Assembly: GCA_964437425.1 (NCBI GenBank)
Contig: CAYTGO010000053.1
Location: 1 to 21,336, forward strand
DNA length: 21,336 nucleotides
From: Scalindua sp964437425
GTDB lineage: Bacteria; Planctomycetota; Brocadiia; Brocadiales; Scalinduaceae
Direction: 5' to 3'
In this document: positions 6,409 to 14,639 of the stretch, piece by piece
How the letters are laid out: each line of letters begins with the position of its first letter
How positions within the stretch are numbered: the stretch's first letter is position 1
Notes under the pieces: model-generated
What the model was told of the DNA's origin: nothing
Seen by the model: the letters and a program-made list of their open reading frames with translations, nothing else
Databases searched by the model: none
Translations under genes and position numbers: made by a program

Positions 6409-7479
6409 ATGAATCTTGACAAATTAAGGGGCAAAATTGACGCATTAGATTCGCAGATTATTGATCTTTTCAATAAAAGAGCAAACGTCGTAAAAGAAAT
6501 AGGAGCAATTAAAAACCGCAAAAATGCACAAATTTATGCTGCTGATAGGGAAAAACAGGTTTTCGAGAAGGTTTCAGCTAAGAATAAGGGGCCTTTAAGC
6601 GACAAATGCCTTTTTGCTGTATATAGAGAAATTATGGCAGGGTCGATAATGCTCGAGAGACCTGTCAAGGTTTCGTATTTAGGGCCTGAAGGTACATTCA
6701 GTTACTTTGCTGCTAAGGAAAAATTCGGATCTTCAATCGAATATTTATCTTCAAATGGTATCGATGCAGTCTTTAAGGAAGTAGAAAGTGAACGTGCCGA
6801 CTATGGCATTGTACCAGTTGAGAACTCAACTGAGGGCGGCATCAGAGAGACCCTGAATATGTTCATCGAGTGTGACGTAAAGATTTGTGCTGAAATTATG
6901 ATGCCAGTACATCACAACTTGATGGCAAAGTGTAAAAAAAGTGAAATCAAGAAAATATATTCAAAACCTCAAGCTCTTTCTCAGTGTAAACATTGGTTAA
7001 CAAACAATTTTAAGAAAGTTGATCTTTTAGATATCGGAAGTACGACGGAAGCAGCTAAGATTGCCTCAAAGGAGAAGAATTCAGCAGCAATTGCACACTC
7101 AGAAGTAGCCAGAATTTATGACCTGAGAATCCTTAAAAAAAATATCGAGGATTGTGCAAATAATGTCACAAGATTTTTTGTCTTGAGTAGAGAGTACTCG
7201 TCTCGAACAGGTAATGATAAGACTGCTATTATGTGCCATACTAAAAATGAGGCTGGTGCACTTCTAAAAATATTAGAACCATTCAAGAAATACAAAATAA
7301 ACCTTGCGGATATTGAACCATTGCCAACCAGAAAAAAAGCATGGGATTACTGTTTTTTCTTAGATTTTGCAGGACATGCAGAGGATGAGAAGGTTAAACA
7401 AGCGCTTAAGGAAGTTGGCAAAAAGTGCATTGATTTGAAAGTGATGGGTTCATTCCCAGTTGATACTGTGACGAGATGA
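6409..7479 (+). CDS. pheA: Bifunctional chorismate mutase / prephenate dehydratase (P-protein)
   Basis: Converts chorismate to prephenate and then to phenylpyruvate in phenylalanine synthesis. Three domains are visible. Residues 1-85 are an AroQ-type chorismate mutase (LDSQIIDLFNKRANVVKEIG). Residues 87-262 are prephenate dehydratase with YLGPEGTFS (90-98), GIVPVENSTEGG (133-144), SKPQALSQC (185-193) and NNVTRFFVLS (251-260). Residues 271-350 are an ACT domain (KTAIMCHTKNEAGALLKIL), the usual site of Phe feedback inhibition; the common IESRP motif reads IEPLP here, so the Phe-binding site differs slightly. Length 356 aa is typical. The ATG lies behind a strong promoter; the best upstream AGGA is 13 nt away, so ribosome binding looks weak. 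The stop overlaps the tpiA start by 4 nt (ATGA). Confidence 0.96.
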   Translation: MNLDKLRGKIDALDSQIIDLFNKRANVVKEIGAIKNRKNAQIYAADREKQVFEKVSAKNKGPLSDKCLFAVYREIMAGSIMLERPVKVSYLGPEGTFSYFAAKEKFGSSIEYLSSNGIDAVFKEVESERADYGIVPVENSTEGGIRETLNMFIECDVKICAEIMMPVHHNLMAKCKKSEIKKIYSKPQALSQCKHWLTNNFKKVDLLDIGSTTEAAKIASKEKNSAAIAHSEVARIYDLRILKKNIEDCANNVTRFFVLSREYSSRTGNDKTAIMCHTKNEAGALLKILEPFKKYKINLADIEPLPTRKKAWDYCFFLDFAGHAEDEKVKQALKEVGKKCIDLKVMGSFPVDTVTR

Positions 7480-8395
7480 GAAAACAATTCATAGCCGGTA
7501 ACTGGAAAATGAACCTGACTTTAGAAGATGCCGAGAACCTCTCAAAAAAGCTGCGTGATGGGTTGAAGGTTACTGATACAGTGGACATTGGTGTGTTTCC
7601 ATCATTTGTTTATTTAGAAAAGGTTTCTAATATTTTTAGTAATAGCAATGTCTTTGTTGGTGCACAGAATATGAGTATGGAAAAGTCCGGAGCATTTACC
7701 GGAGAGGTATCAGGGCCAATGATCGAGGATGTTGGTTGTACGCATGTATTAATTGGGCATTCTGAACGTAGAACAATATACCAGGAAACAGATTCGGTGA
7801 TTAATTCAAAACTAAAAGCTGCATTACTTACTGACTTAAGTCCTATTTTGTGTGTTGGCGAGAGACAAGAAGAGAGGGATGCTGACAAAACCGATGAGGT
7901 TGTGGAGAGTCAACTATCGGAGGGCCTGTTAAATATAACCTCTGAACAAGTAAATAGATTGGCTATTGCGTATGAGCCTGTCTGGGCGATAGGTACTGGC
8001 AAAACTGCAACACCTGAACAGGCTAATGAAGTGCATACATTCATCAGGAATACAATGAGANNNNNNNNNNNNNNNNNNNNNNNNNNNNNNNNNNNNNNNN
8101 NNNNNNNNNNNNNNNNNNNNNNNNNNNNNNNNNNNNNNNNNNNNNNNNNNNNNNNNNNNNTGCAACACCTGAACAGGCTAATGAAGTGCATACATTCATC
8201 AGGAATACAATGAGAAACAAATATGACGACAACACTGCTCAACGCTTGAGAATCCAATATGGAGGAAGTGTGAATGCTGAGAATGCTAAACAACTTTTAA
8301 ACCAGCCTGAAATTGATGGCGCCCTGGTTGGCGGAGCCAGCTTGGATTCAAACTCTTTTTTGGATATAGTATCTATAGCAGCGAGCATTTCATAG
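7476..8395 (+). CDS. tpiA: Triosephosphate isomerase, interrupted only by an assembly gap
   Basis: Interconverts dihydroxyacetone phosphate and glyceraldehyde 3-phosphate. The 5' part (7476-8060) gives residues 1-195 with AGNWKMN (N9, K11), the catalytic H95 in IGHSERR and E167 in AYEPVWAIGTGKT. After the N-run the 3' part resumes with IQYGGSVN and ALVGGASL, the phosphate-binding loops. As written, the N-run breaks the frame, but the 55 bp before the Ns (8006-8060) are identical to the 55 bp after them (8161-8215). Removing 8061-8215 joins ...NTMR directly to NKYDD... in frame and gives a complete 254-aa enzyme, normal for the family. The gene is therefore intact and the break is an assembly artefact. 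Its start is translationally coupled to pheA through an ATGA overlap. Confidence 0.95.
8006..8060 (+). repeat. Left copy of a 55-bp duplication flanking the N gap
   Basis: Identical base for base to 8161-8215. Both copies encode the same TIM segment (from near TATPEQANEV to NTMR), but in different frames relative to the written sequence. This is best explained as overlapping contig ends that were not merged. Confidence 0.95.
8061..8160. other. Assembly gap, 100 N, probably spurious
   Basis: Exactly 100 N, a standard placeholder length. The flanks share a 55-bp identical end, so the true distance is likely to be negative (overlap) and no sequence is missing. Confidence 0.95.
8161..8215 (+). 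repeat. Right copy of the 55-bp duplication flanking the N gap
   Basis: Identical to 8006-8060. Collapsing the two copies restores the tpiA frame. Confidence 0.95.
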
Positions 8396-8462
8396 ATTTT
8401 TGATTTATTAATGATTTTATTTTATCTGTAGTTTTTTTATTAGTTTTAAAGAGGTAAATTTT

Positions 8463-9017
8463 ATGAATTCAAAATGGATTACAGCAATTGTTATTATTTT
8501 TGGCGTGCTGACCATGTTCTTTATTTTTGGATGGTCTACTGCGCTAAAATCTACTTTAATATTTTCATGTATTGTCTTGATTGGTTGCGTACTGCTACAA
8601 TCAGGAAAGGGTGGTGGCCTGGCGGCAATTGGAGGTTTGGCAGATCAGTCAGCTATGGGAACACAAACAGGTGGCATTCTGGCCAAAATCACCTATCTCG
8701 TTGGTGCAATATTTATCGTCGCTACACTTTTTCTGACAAAACTGACACTAACCTCAATACATGGTACTGATAGTCTTCGTACAGAAATGTCTACATCACT
8801 TGAGCATGATCATGCTAGCCATGAAAACACAGTTGATGAGCATGCTGGACACAACCATGCTCCTGGTGAGCACGTCGACCATTCACAAGCGGTAGCTGAA
8901 AAAGCGGTAGAGACAGTTAAATCTGTTGGAATGAAGGCCGTTGATGTTGCCAGTGAAGGGCAAGAAACTATCGAAACGAAAGTTGAATCAATAGCTGAAG
9001 AAAAGAAAAATGATTAA
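8463..9017 (+). CDS. secG: Preprotein translocase subunit SecG with long His-rich C-terminal tail
   Basis: Small membrane subunit of the SecYEG export channel. Residues 5-22 and 28-46 are hydrophobic helices, followed by the SecG signature LLQSGKGGGLAAIGG (47-61) and SAMGTQTGG; residues 75-93 are another helix. The usual protein is about 70-120 aa, whereas this one is 184 aa. The extra part begins near residue 100 and includes eight histidines between residues 115 and 140 (HDH, GHNH and similar), then an Ala/Val/Glu/Lys-rich helix to the end. The tail is in frame with good codons and no sign of a frameshift. The ATG has AAAGAGG at 8448-8454. The stop overlaps the yicC start by 8 nt. The tail may bind metal; which side of the membrane it faces is not clear from the sequence. 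Confidence 0.93.
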   Translation: MNSKWITAIVIIFGVLTMFFIFGWSTALKSTLIFSCIVLIGCVLLQSGKGGGLAAIGGLADQSAMGTQTGGILAKITYLVGAIFIVATLFLTKLTLTSIHGTDSLRTEMSTSLEHDHASHENTVDEHAGHNHAPGEHVDHSQAVAEKAVETVKSVGMKAVDVASEGQETIETKVESIAEEKKND

Positions 9018-9903
9018 GAGTATGACCGGTTTCGGTCAATCAGAATTGAAGGACGAAGAGAAGACTATTACTGTTGAACTACGTTCTGTTAATAATAAAT
9101 ATCTTAAAATCAATATTCGAGTCCCAGATGTGTTATCTGGTGTTGAGGATAAGCTTGAAAAGCTGCTAAAGAAGGAATTGGCGCGCGGAACAGTCAATCT
9201 GACTATAGATTATAAGACGTGTGATCAGATTCCAAAATGTGCAATTAACACTGACATATTAAGGGAGTATCATAACTTAATTAGTGACGCACGAGAAGAA
9301 ATATCCATCCAACAGGACGTTACGTTAGACAATCTTATCTCTCTTCCGGGAGTCCTGGAATTTAAAAGAGATTCTGGTAATGGAAAGATAGAGAATGACG
9401 ACTTCTGGCAGGAACTTGAGCAATTAGTCAAGCTTTCGATTAATGACTTGAAGAAAATGCGAGAGGCAGAGGGGCAGAATCTGCGTATCGAAATTGATAA
9501 GTGGAAGGATAATATTTCCGTATTGCTGGATGACATAGAAACGATGGCTCCCAAAGTAGTCAAAGAGTATAGCAATAAAATACAGGAAAGAATATCTTCC
9601 TTACTTGAAGGCACAGATAGTAAGATAGAAAATAGTGATCTGCATAAAGAGATTGCGATCTTTGCGGACAGATGTGATATTTCCGAGGAGCTTGGAAGGC
9701 TTAGAAGCCACATTTTGTTGTTCGATAACGTTATGGATAACGAAGAACCAAATGGTAGAAAACTTGAGTTTATAGTACAGGAAATGTTTCGCGAAGCAAA
9801 TACAATAGCATCCAAAGCAAACAACGCCGATATAATTAAAGACGTAATTTCAATTAAGACAGAAATTGAAAGGATGAAGGAGCAGATCCTTAACTTAGAA
9901 TAA
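9010..9903 (+). CDS. yicC: YicC/YloC-family endoribonuclease
   Basis: Member of a widely conserved family shown in model bacteria to be an endoribonuclease. The N-terminal hallmark IKSMTGFGQSE is at residues 2-12, followed by VELRSVNNKYLKINIRVP. The C-terminal domain (about 210-297) carries DISEELGRLRSHILLF and the family signature FIVQEMFREANTIASKANNA, ending in a helix EIERMKEQILNLE. Length 297 aa fits the family. The ATG overlaps the secG stop codon by 8 nt, indicating translational coupling. The order yicC then gmk is common in bacteria. All signature elements are present, so the assignment is firm; the precise RNA targets here are unknown. Confidence 0.94.
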   Translation: MIKSMTGFGQSELKDEEKTITVELRSVNNKYLKINIRVPDVLSGVEDKLEKLLKKELARGTVNLTIDYKTCDQIPKCAINTDILREYHNLISDAREEISIQQDVTLDNLISLPGVLEFKRDSGNGKIENDDFWQELEQLVKLSINDLKKMREAEGQNLRIEIDKWKDNISVLLDDIETMAPKVVKEYSNKIQERISSLLEGTDSKIENSDLHKEIAIFADRCDISEELGRLRSHILLFDNVMDNEEPNGRKLEFIVQEMFREANTIASKANNADIIKDVISIKTEIERMKEQILNLE

Positions 9904-9936
9904 TTCAACAGTTGTTACATTAAGTCTGGATGTATC

Positions 9937-10497
9937 GTGTCGGTTAATAAAAAAAGTAGTAACCTAGTGATAATTTCAGGCCCTTCAGGCAGTGGCAAGA
10001 CCTCCATTTGTAACGAACTGACGAAGTGTCCAAGAGTAAAGCAATCAATTTCCTATACGACTAGAAAGCCTAGAGATGGTGAAAAAGATGGTGTTGATTA
10101 CTGCTTCGTTGAAAGAAGTGAATTTGAAAGGCTTGTCAAAGAAGACAAATTCATAGAACATGCTGAGTATTGTGGCCATTTATACGGCACACCTGTTGGC
10201 CCTGTAAGAGAAGTCGCTGACGATAACATAATTTTCATACTGGCAATTGATGTTATAGGGGCAATGCAGGTTATGAAGAAAAGGCCTGATGCTGTTTATA
10301 TTTTCATAAAAGCACCAGATGATGAGACACTGAAGCAAAGACTAAAGAGCAGGCTTACTGAAGATGACGATGTAATAAATAAAAGATTTATGGCCGCCAA
10401 GAAGGAGATGGAGGCTAGCAAGCATTACGATTATTGTGTTATTAATGACAGATTAGACGATGCAGTAAAAGAGATTGAAGGAATCTTGCAAATATAG
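9937..10497 (+). CDS. gmk: Guanylate kinase
   Basis: Phosphorylates GMP to GDP with ATP. The Walker A loop is at residues 15-22 (GPSGSGKT); the GMP-binding region reads SYTTRKPRDGEKDGVDYCFV; the lid/adenine region includes RLKSRLTEDDDVINKRF, where the R-x-x-x-R spacing of the family can be seen. Length is 186 aa, slightly shorter than the usual 190-210. The start is GTG at 9937: no in-frame ATG precedes the P-loop, and a CTGGA-like sequence lies 6 nt upstream, so ribosome binding looks modest. It follows yicC by 33 bp. The gene often found next, rpoZ, is not present in the 124 bp before coaC. Confidence 0.95.
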   Translation: MSVNKKSSNLVIISGPSGSGKTSICNELTKCPRVKQSISYTTRKPRDGEKDGVDYCFVERSEFERLVKEDKFIEHAEYCGHLYGTPVGPVREVADDNIIFILAIDVIGAMQVMKKRPDAVYIFIKAPDDETLKQRLKSRLTEDDDVINKRFMAAKKEMEASKHYDYCVINDRLDDAVKEIEGILQI

Positions 10498-10621
10498 TCT
10501 ATTTTGTTAAGATAGTCTGAGAGTAGGTCCTGATAATCATAAGTGATTGCTGGATTCTTCATCAGGATGATAGATATTCTTGTAGCTGTATTATAGTAAA
10601 TAAAATCTAATCCTGATCTAA

Positions 10622-11173
10622 ATGACTAAAAATATAATATTAGGTGTTACCGGTAGTATCGCAGCATTCAAGGCTGCAATAATAGTTTCTAAGCTGAAGA
10701 GCCTGGGATTTGATATTACCGTAATAATGACAAAATCTGCACAAAGTTTTATACACCCACTGACGTTCAGAACACTTTCTCATAACAAGGTTGTAACAGA
10801 TATCTTTATTGATGAAAGTGTGTATGACCCCCAGCATGTTTCTATTGCATACAAGGCCGATTTAGTTGTAATAGCACCGGCTACTGCTAATATCATTGGT
10901 AAACTGGCATCCGGCATTGCTGATGATGCGCTCACCAGTACTGTAATGGCCTCAAATGTTCCTGTGATAATAGCCCCTGCTATGGAAGAAAATATGTATA
11001 TGAACCCGATAACGCAAAGAAATATAAATATTCTTCAGGATGTGGGTTATAAGTTTGTTGGACCGGAAAAGGGCAAGCTGGCTTCAGGCAGAACAGGAGT
11101 TGGTCGTTTGGCAAACATAGAGTTGATTATTCAAGCTATTGTAGACGAGTGTACAAATAAAAGAGATTCTTAG
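10622..11173 (+). CDS. coaC: Phosphopantothenoylcysteine decarboxylase, stand-alone flavoprotein (CoaC)
   Basis: FMN-dependent decarboxylase of coenzyme A synthesis, corresponding to the N-terminal half of the fused CoaBC/Dfp protein. Visible are the FMN-binding ILGVTGSIAAFKA (6-18), catalytic His72 in QHVSIAYKADLVVIAPATAN, GKLASGIADDALTST (93-107), and the substrate clamp APAMEENMYMNP (118-129). In the clamp the residue after PAM is Glu122, where Asn or Asp is usual. The protein ends at 183 aa after GPEKGKLASGRTGVGRLA; the CoaB synthetase domain is absent and does not continue in another frame before dut. CoaB must therefore be encoded elsewhere or the pathway is split. No good Shine-Dalgarno sequence precedes the ATG. 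A UbiX-like or other HFCD flavoprotein is less likely because of the His72 context and the LASG motif. Confidence 0.88.
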   Translation: MTKNIILGVTGSIAAFKAAIIVSKLKSLGFDITVIMTKSAQSFIHPLTFRTLSHNKVVTDIFIDESVYDPQHVSIAYKADLVVIAPATANIIGKLASGIADDALTSTVMASNVPVIIAPAMEENMYMNPITQRNINILQDVGYKFVGPEKGKLASGRTGVGRLANIELIIQAIVDECTNKRDS

Positions 11174-11225
11174 GCATATTTGCCGGTTAACCGCATAAAC
11201 GAAGTGAATATTCTAAAAGTAAGTA

Positions 11226-11675
11226 ATGCAAAAAATTAAACTGAAGATAAAGAGAAAAGATGGATGCGATGATCTGCCGCTACCGAGTTATATGAGTCAG
11301 GCTGCAAGCGGCATGGACCTATACGCTGCAGTTGAAAATGATACTGTCGTTGAAGTAAACGAAATTAAATTAATTCCGACAGGAATATTCATTGCCCTGC
11401 CATTTGGTTTTGAAGCCCAGGTCAGGCCTAGAAGCGGGCTGGCATTGAAATTTGGGATAACATTAGTTAATTCACCAGGAACGATAGATAGTGATTATCG
11501 AGGTGAAATAGGTATTATCTTATCAAATCATGGCAAAGACGAGTTTCTAGTAGAAAGAGGTATGCGTATAGCACAATTAGTGGTTCAACCTGTTGTTCAT
11601 GCTGAGCTGGAAGAAGTAGAAGATTTGGATGAAACTCACAGAGGTGAAGGTGGTTTCGGACACACAGGTCACTAA
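11226..11675 (+). CDS. dut: Deoxyuridine 5'-triphosphate nucleotidohydrolase (dUTPase)
   Basis: Hydrolyses dUTP to dUMP and pyrophosphate, which keeps uracil out of DNA and feeds thymidylate synthesis. All five motifs of the homotrimeric family are present: AASGMDLYA (26-34), PRSGLALK (68-75), GTIDSDYRGEIG (85-96) with catalytic D88 and Y91, RIAQLVVQPV (114-123), and the P-loop-like C-terminal arm RGEGGFGHTGH (139-149). The last usually reads GGFGSTG; the Ser position is His here. Length 149 aa is normal. It starts 52 bp after coaC in the same direction and lies 92 bp before ftsK. Confidence 0.96.
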   Translation: MQKIKLKIKRKDGCDDLPLPSYMSQAASGMDLYAAVENDTVVEVNEIKLIPTGIFIALPFGFEAQVRPRSGLALKFGITLVNSPGTIDSDYRGEIGIILSNHGKDEFLVERGMRIAQLVVQPVVHAELEEVEDLDETHRGEGGFGHTGH

Positions 11676-11767
11676 ATAGTACACATTAAAGTTATTGAGA
11701 CAAATGTTATTTATAAATTAGCAACTCGGCTTCAATATTTGTTACTTTTGAAGGAGCTAATTTTTTC

Positions 11768-13984
11768 ATGCAAAGAACCAGTGTTTTTCACTCAGCGTAT
11801 TCAATCATTATCTGCACCGTTGGAATATTTATTTTAATAAGTATTGTAACATCCTCACCTAATGACCCTCCTTTTGCTAATTATCCAGTCAACAACCCTG
11901 TGCAAAATTACTGTGGTATTATTGGGGCAGGTGTTTCCGGTTGGCTGTTGACGTGCATAGGAATAACTTCATATCTCTTTGCACTTTTAATAGGCGCATT
12001 GGGAATATCACTCTTTCTAAAGAGAAAGATTGATATTCTGTGGGTTAGAATACTTGGCGGGCTATTGCTTATTTTTTCAATTTCCCCAATTCTGGGAATT
12101 CTTGACAACTTCACAAATTTGTTCACTTACCCTGTTAAAACAGGTGGTATTGTTGGAATGATTGCAGCATTCAGATTAACAGAATATCTTGGAATTCCTG
12201 GTGCCTGCATTGTATTGACTATGGGATTTGTTATTTCCATAATGCTGATTTCCAATAAGTCATTGGAAACTTTTTTTGGCTGGGCATATAAAGGAATAGC
12301 CAGGATGATTTTTACTAAATCTTCTGCAATTGACAGCACCAACATTGATTCAAATATAGATGACGAGGATGACACATTTGGTGTGGAAAGTAACATTATT
12401 GAAGAAGACAATCTTGTCAGTGAAGTTGTTACTCCACCGCTAGTGGAACTTAAACCTAGAAAGAGAACTGTACTTTCAAGCGAGAATGAGCTAAGTGTAC
12501 CCAAAAACAAGCGTATCAACTTTAAAGATAAGGATTATATCCTTCCTCCGATTTCACTTCTAGATCAACTCAAAAAACATAAGCTCGACAGTGATGAGCA
12601 TGTAATGGAGAAGGCTAATGTGTTAAAAGAGACTCTGGAGCAATTTAAAATTACTGCTGAGGTTGTGGGATTGGAAAAAGGCCCATCAGTTACCATGTAT
12701 GAATTAGAATTGGCGCCAGGAACAAAGGTCGGAAAGATATCTAATCTATCTGATGATATCGCCATTGCACTGAAGGCCCCGAGTATACGTGTCGTTGCCC
12801 CTATACCCGGAAAATCTACTATTGGAATTGAAGTGCCAAATACTCATAGAAAACCGGTACAGATGAGAGAACTTTATGAAACAGCAAGTAAGGATAATCA
12901 CAAACGCACAATACCATTATTATTGGGTAAAGACATTGCCGGATACCCATTAATATCTGACCTTGCTGCTATGCCGCATTTATTAGTTGCCGGTACTACA
13001 GGATCAGGAAAGTCCGTATGCTTGAATTCTATAATATTGAGCATACTTATGTTCCAAAGACCTGAGGAGCTAAAGCTAATATTAATAGATCCGAAGATGG
13101 TGGAATTTACAGCTTTTAAGGATGTGCCGCATTTGATTACACCTGTTGTAACTGATATGAAAAAAGCTGCAGGTGTTCTGGAATGGGCAGTTTTAAAGAT
13201 GGACGAACGATATAAGCTTCTGTCAAAAGCGGGCGTCAGGGACCTTGCCGGATATAACAGGCTGAAGGATTCTGAAAAGTTAAAGAGAATTGACCCTGAA
13301 GGGGTTGCTAATCCGGACGATATTCCTTATTATATGCCTTGTATGGTTATAGTTGTCGATGAGTTAGCTGATTTGATGATGGTTGCTTCAAAAGAGGTAG
13401 AAGCTTCAATTATAAGGCTCTCTCAGAAATCCAGAGCTGTTGGTATTCATCTAGTAGTTGCAACGCAAAGACCATCAGTTGACGTAATTACCGGCTTGAT
13501 AAAGTCCAATCTTCCTTCAAGAATTTCATTTCATGTCTTTTCGAAGGTTGACTCACGCACGATTTTAGATCAAAATGGTGCAGAAAAACTTTTAGGCAAG
13601 GGTGATATGCTGTTTCTGCCCCCAGGAACCTCTAAGCTGTCTCGAGTGCAGGGTGCATATGTCAGTGATGATGAGATCAATAAAGTAGTAGATTATCTTA
13701 AGAAGATATCAGCTCCTGAATTCAGTTCGGAATTAAAAGTATGGCAGAGCTCTGCTAAAGAAGACAATACTACAAAAGATGAACTTTACGAGGAAGCAGT
13801 AAGAATTATATTAGAAACACAACGTGGATCTGTATCGTTATTACAGCGTAGATTAGAGATTGGTTACTCTCGTTCAGCCAGACTTATTGATTTGATGGCT
13901 GAAGATGGTATTGTTGGAGAGTATAAAGGAAGCCAGGCAAGAGAAGTGTTTGTCACCCTTGATGAATGGGAGTCACAGGAGTAG
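11768..13984 (+). CDS. ftsK: DNA translocase FtsK/SpoIIIE
   Basis: Membrane-anchored ATP-driven DNA pump that clears chromosome termini at the division septum. The N-terminal part has hydrophobic segments at about residues 10-30, 47-85, 92-111 and 127-162 (the multi-pass anchor). Residues 190-260 are an acidic, then basic linker, short compared with E. coli FtsK. The motor follows: Walker A GTTGSGKS at 409-416, and Walker B MVIVVDELADLM with D531/E532, then SRAVGIHLVVATQRPSVDVITG. Residues 670-736 are the winged-helix gamma domain that reads polarity sequences (GSVSLLQRRLEIGYSRSARL). Length is 738 aa. AAGGAG at 11751-11756 supports the ATG at 11768. The pgsA gene follows 10 bp after the stop. 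Confidence 0.97.
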   Translation: MQRTSVFHSAYSIIICTVGIFILISIVTSSPNDPPFANYPVNNPVQNYCGIIGAGVSGWLLTCIGITSYLFALLIGALGISLFLKRKIDILWVRILGGLLLIFSISPILGILDNFTNLFTYPVKTGGIVGMIAAFRLTEYLGIPGACIVLTMGFVISIMLISNKSLETFFGWAYKGIARMIFTKSSAIDSTNIDSNIDDEDDTFGVESNIIEEDNLVSEVVTPPLVELKPRKRTVLSSENELSVPKNKRINFKDKDYILPPISLLDQLKKHKLDSDEHVMEKANVLKETLEQFKITAEVVGLEKGPSVTMYELELAPGTKVGKISNLSDDIAIALKAPSIRVVAPIPGKSTIGIEVPNTHRKPVQMRELYETASKDNHKRTIPLLLGKDIAGYPLISDLAAMPHLLVAGTTGSGKSVCLNSIILSILMFQRPEELKLILIDPKMVEFTAFKDVPHLITPVVTDMKKAAGVLEWAVLKMDERYKLLSKAGVRDLAGYNRLKDSEKLKRIDPEGVANPDDIPYYMPCMVIVVDELADLMMVASKEVEASIIRLSQKSRAVGIHLVVATQRPSVDVITGLIKSNLPSRISFHVFSKVDSRTILDQNGAEKLLGKGDMLFLPPGTSKLSRVQGAYVSDDEINKVVDYLKKISAPEFSSELKVWQSSAKEDNTTKDELYEEAVRIILETQRGSVSLLQRRLEIGYSRSARLIDLMAEDGIVGEYKGSQAREVFVTLDEWESQE

Positions 13985-13994
13985 TAAATATATT

Positions 13995-14603
13995 ATGAAC
14001 ATTGATAATGAAAAGACAAGCATGCAAGAAGAAGAGACTGATTTAAAGAAGAGTGTTATCTTTAATATTCCAAATCGAATAACGCTTTCACGGCTTTTTC
14101 TTGCTATAGTGTTTTTTGTTTTACTAACTTACAGGTATTTCAACATAGCCTTTGTTATATTTTTAATAGCAGCAGCTACAGATTGGCTGGATGGGTATCT
14201 TGCAAGAAAATGGGAATTATCTACAGACCTGGGACGGCTTGTTGACCCTTTTGTTGATAAGGTTATTATTTGTGGTACTTTTATTATCTTTGTAAATGTT
14301 GCAGATGATATTATTGCACCGTGGATGGTAATCACAATAGTAGCCAGGGAGTTTCTGGTTAGTAGTATAAGAGGATTTTCTGAATCAAAGGGTGTAAAAT
14401 TTGCCAGCAATATATGGGGCAAAACAAAGATGTTCATACAGTCTTGGACTATATGTGCCATGCTTCTCTATTACGCACACTTCGAAAACGTAGGCTGGGC
14501 AGAATGTATGGTTTCTGTCTTTATGTGGATTACAATTATCGTTACCGTCGGTTCAGGCATTACTTACATCTACTCTGCAAAGAAAACGTTACTGGCTGCA
14601 TAA
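13995..14603 (+). CDS. pgsA: CDP-diacylglycerol--glycerol-3-phosphate 3-phosphatidyltransferase
   Basis: Inner-membrane enzyme that makes phosphatidylglycerol phosphate from CDP-diacylglycerol. The CDP-alcohol phosphatidyltransferase signature is complete at residues 63-88: D63, D66-G67, A70-R71, G80, D84 and D88, at the exact family spacing DGx2ARx8Gx3Dx3D. NIPNRITLSRL (24-34) is the typical PgsA entry to the first helix, and further hydrophobic segments lie at about 34-62, 88-102, 107-124, 148-160 and 172-195. The open frame runs back into ftsK, but the ATG at 13995, 10 bp after the ftsK stop and behind AGGAG (13977-13981), gives a normal 202-aa protein with a short polar N-terminus. PgsA is preferred over phosphatidylserine or cardiolipin synthase because of the NIPNxxTLxR start and length. 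Confidence 0.93.
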   Translation: MNIDNEKTSMQEEETDLKKSVIFNIPNRITLSRLFLAIVFFVLLTYRYFNIAFVIFLIAAATDWLDGYLARKWELSTDLGRLVDPFVDKVIICGTFIIFVNVADDIIAPWMVITIVAREFLVSSIRGFSESKGVKFASNIWGKTKMFIQSWTICAMLLYYAHFENVGWAECMVSVFMWITIIVTVGSGITYIYSAKKTLLAA

Positions 14604-14628
14604 TGAATACACAGCCAGTAATTATTTT
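14589..14628. terminator. Intrinsic terminator at the end of the pheA-pgsA run
   Basis: A perfect 10-bp stem, 14589-14598 (TTACTGGCTG) with 14612-14621 (CAGCCAGTAA), and a 13-nt loop, followed on the + strand by TTATTTTC. The pgsA stop codon lies in the loop. On the - strand the stem is also followed by a T-rich stretch, so it can serve the convergent fmdE-like gene too. Confidence 0.85.
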
Positions 14629-14639
14629 CAATTTACCGA

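Noticed and set aside
7476..8395. tpiA as a frameshifted pseudogene or tandem duplication
   Set aside because: The frame break equals the 100-N placeholder plus a 55-bp unmerged contig overlap; collapsing it gives an intact enzyme.
9270..9908. 212-aa open frame opposite yicC
   Set aside because: It is the antisense of a well-conserved gene, has a Ser/Leu-rich composition typical of shadow frames, and no recognisable motif.
10528..10567. TCCTGAT...ATCAGGA inverted repeat between gmk and coaC as a terminator
   Set aside because: Only 7 bp with a 26-nt loop and no T-run; the surrounding genes appear to form one run.
12127..12519. 130-aa antisense frame in ftsK
   Set aside because: Shadow of the FtsK linker region; no ribosome-binding site or family resemblance.
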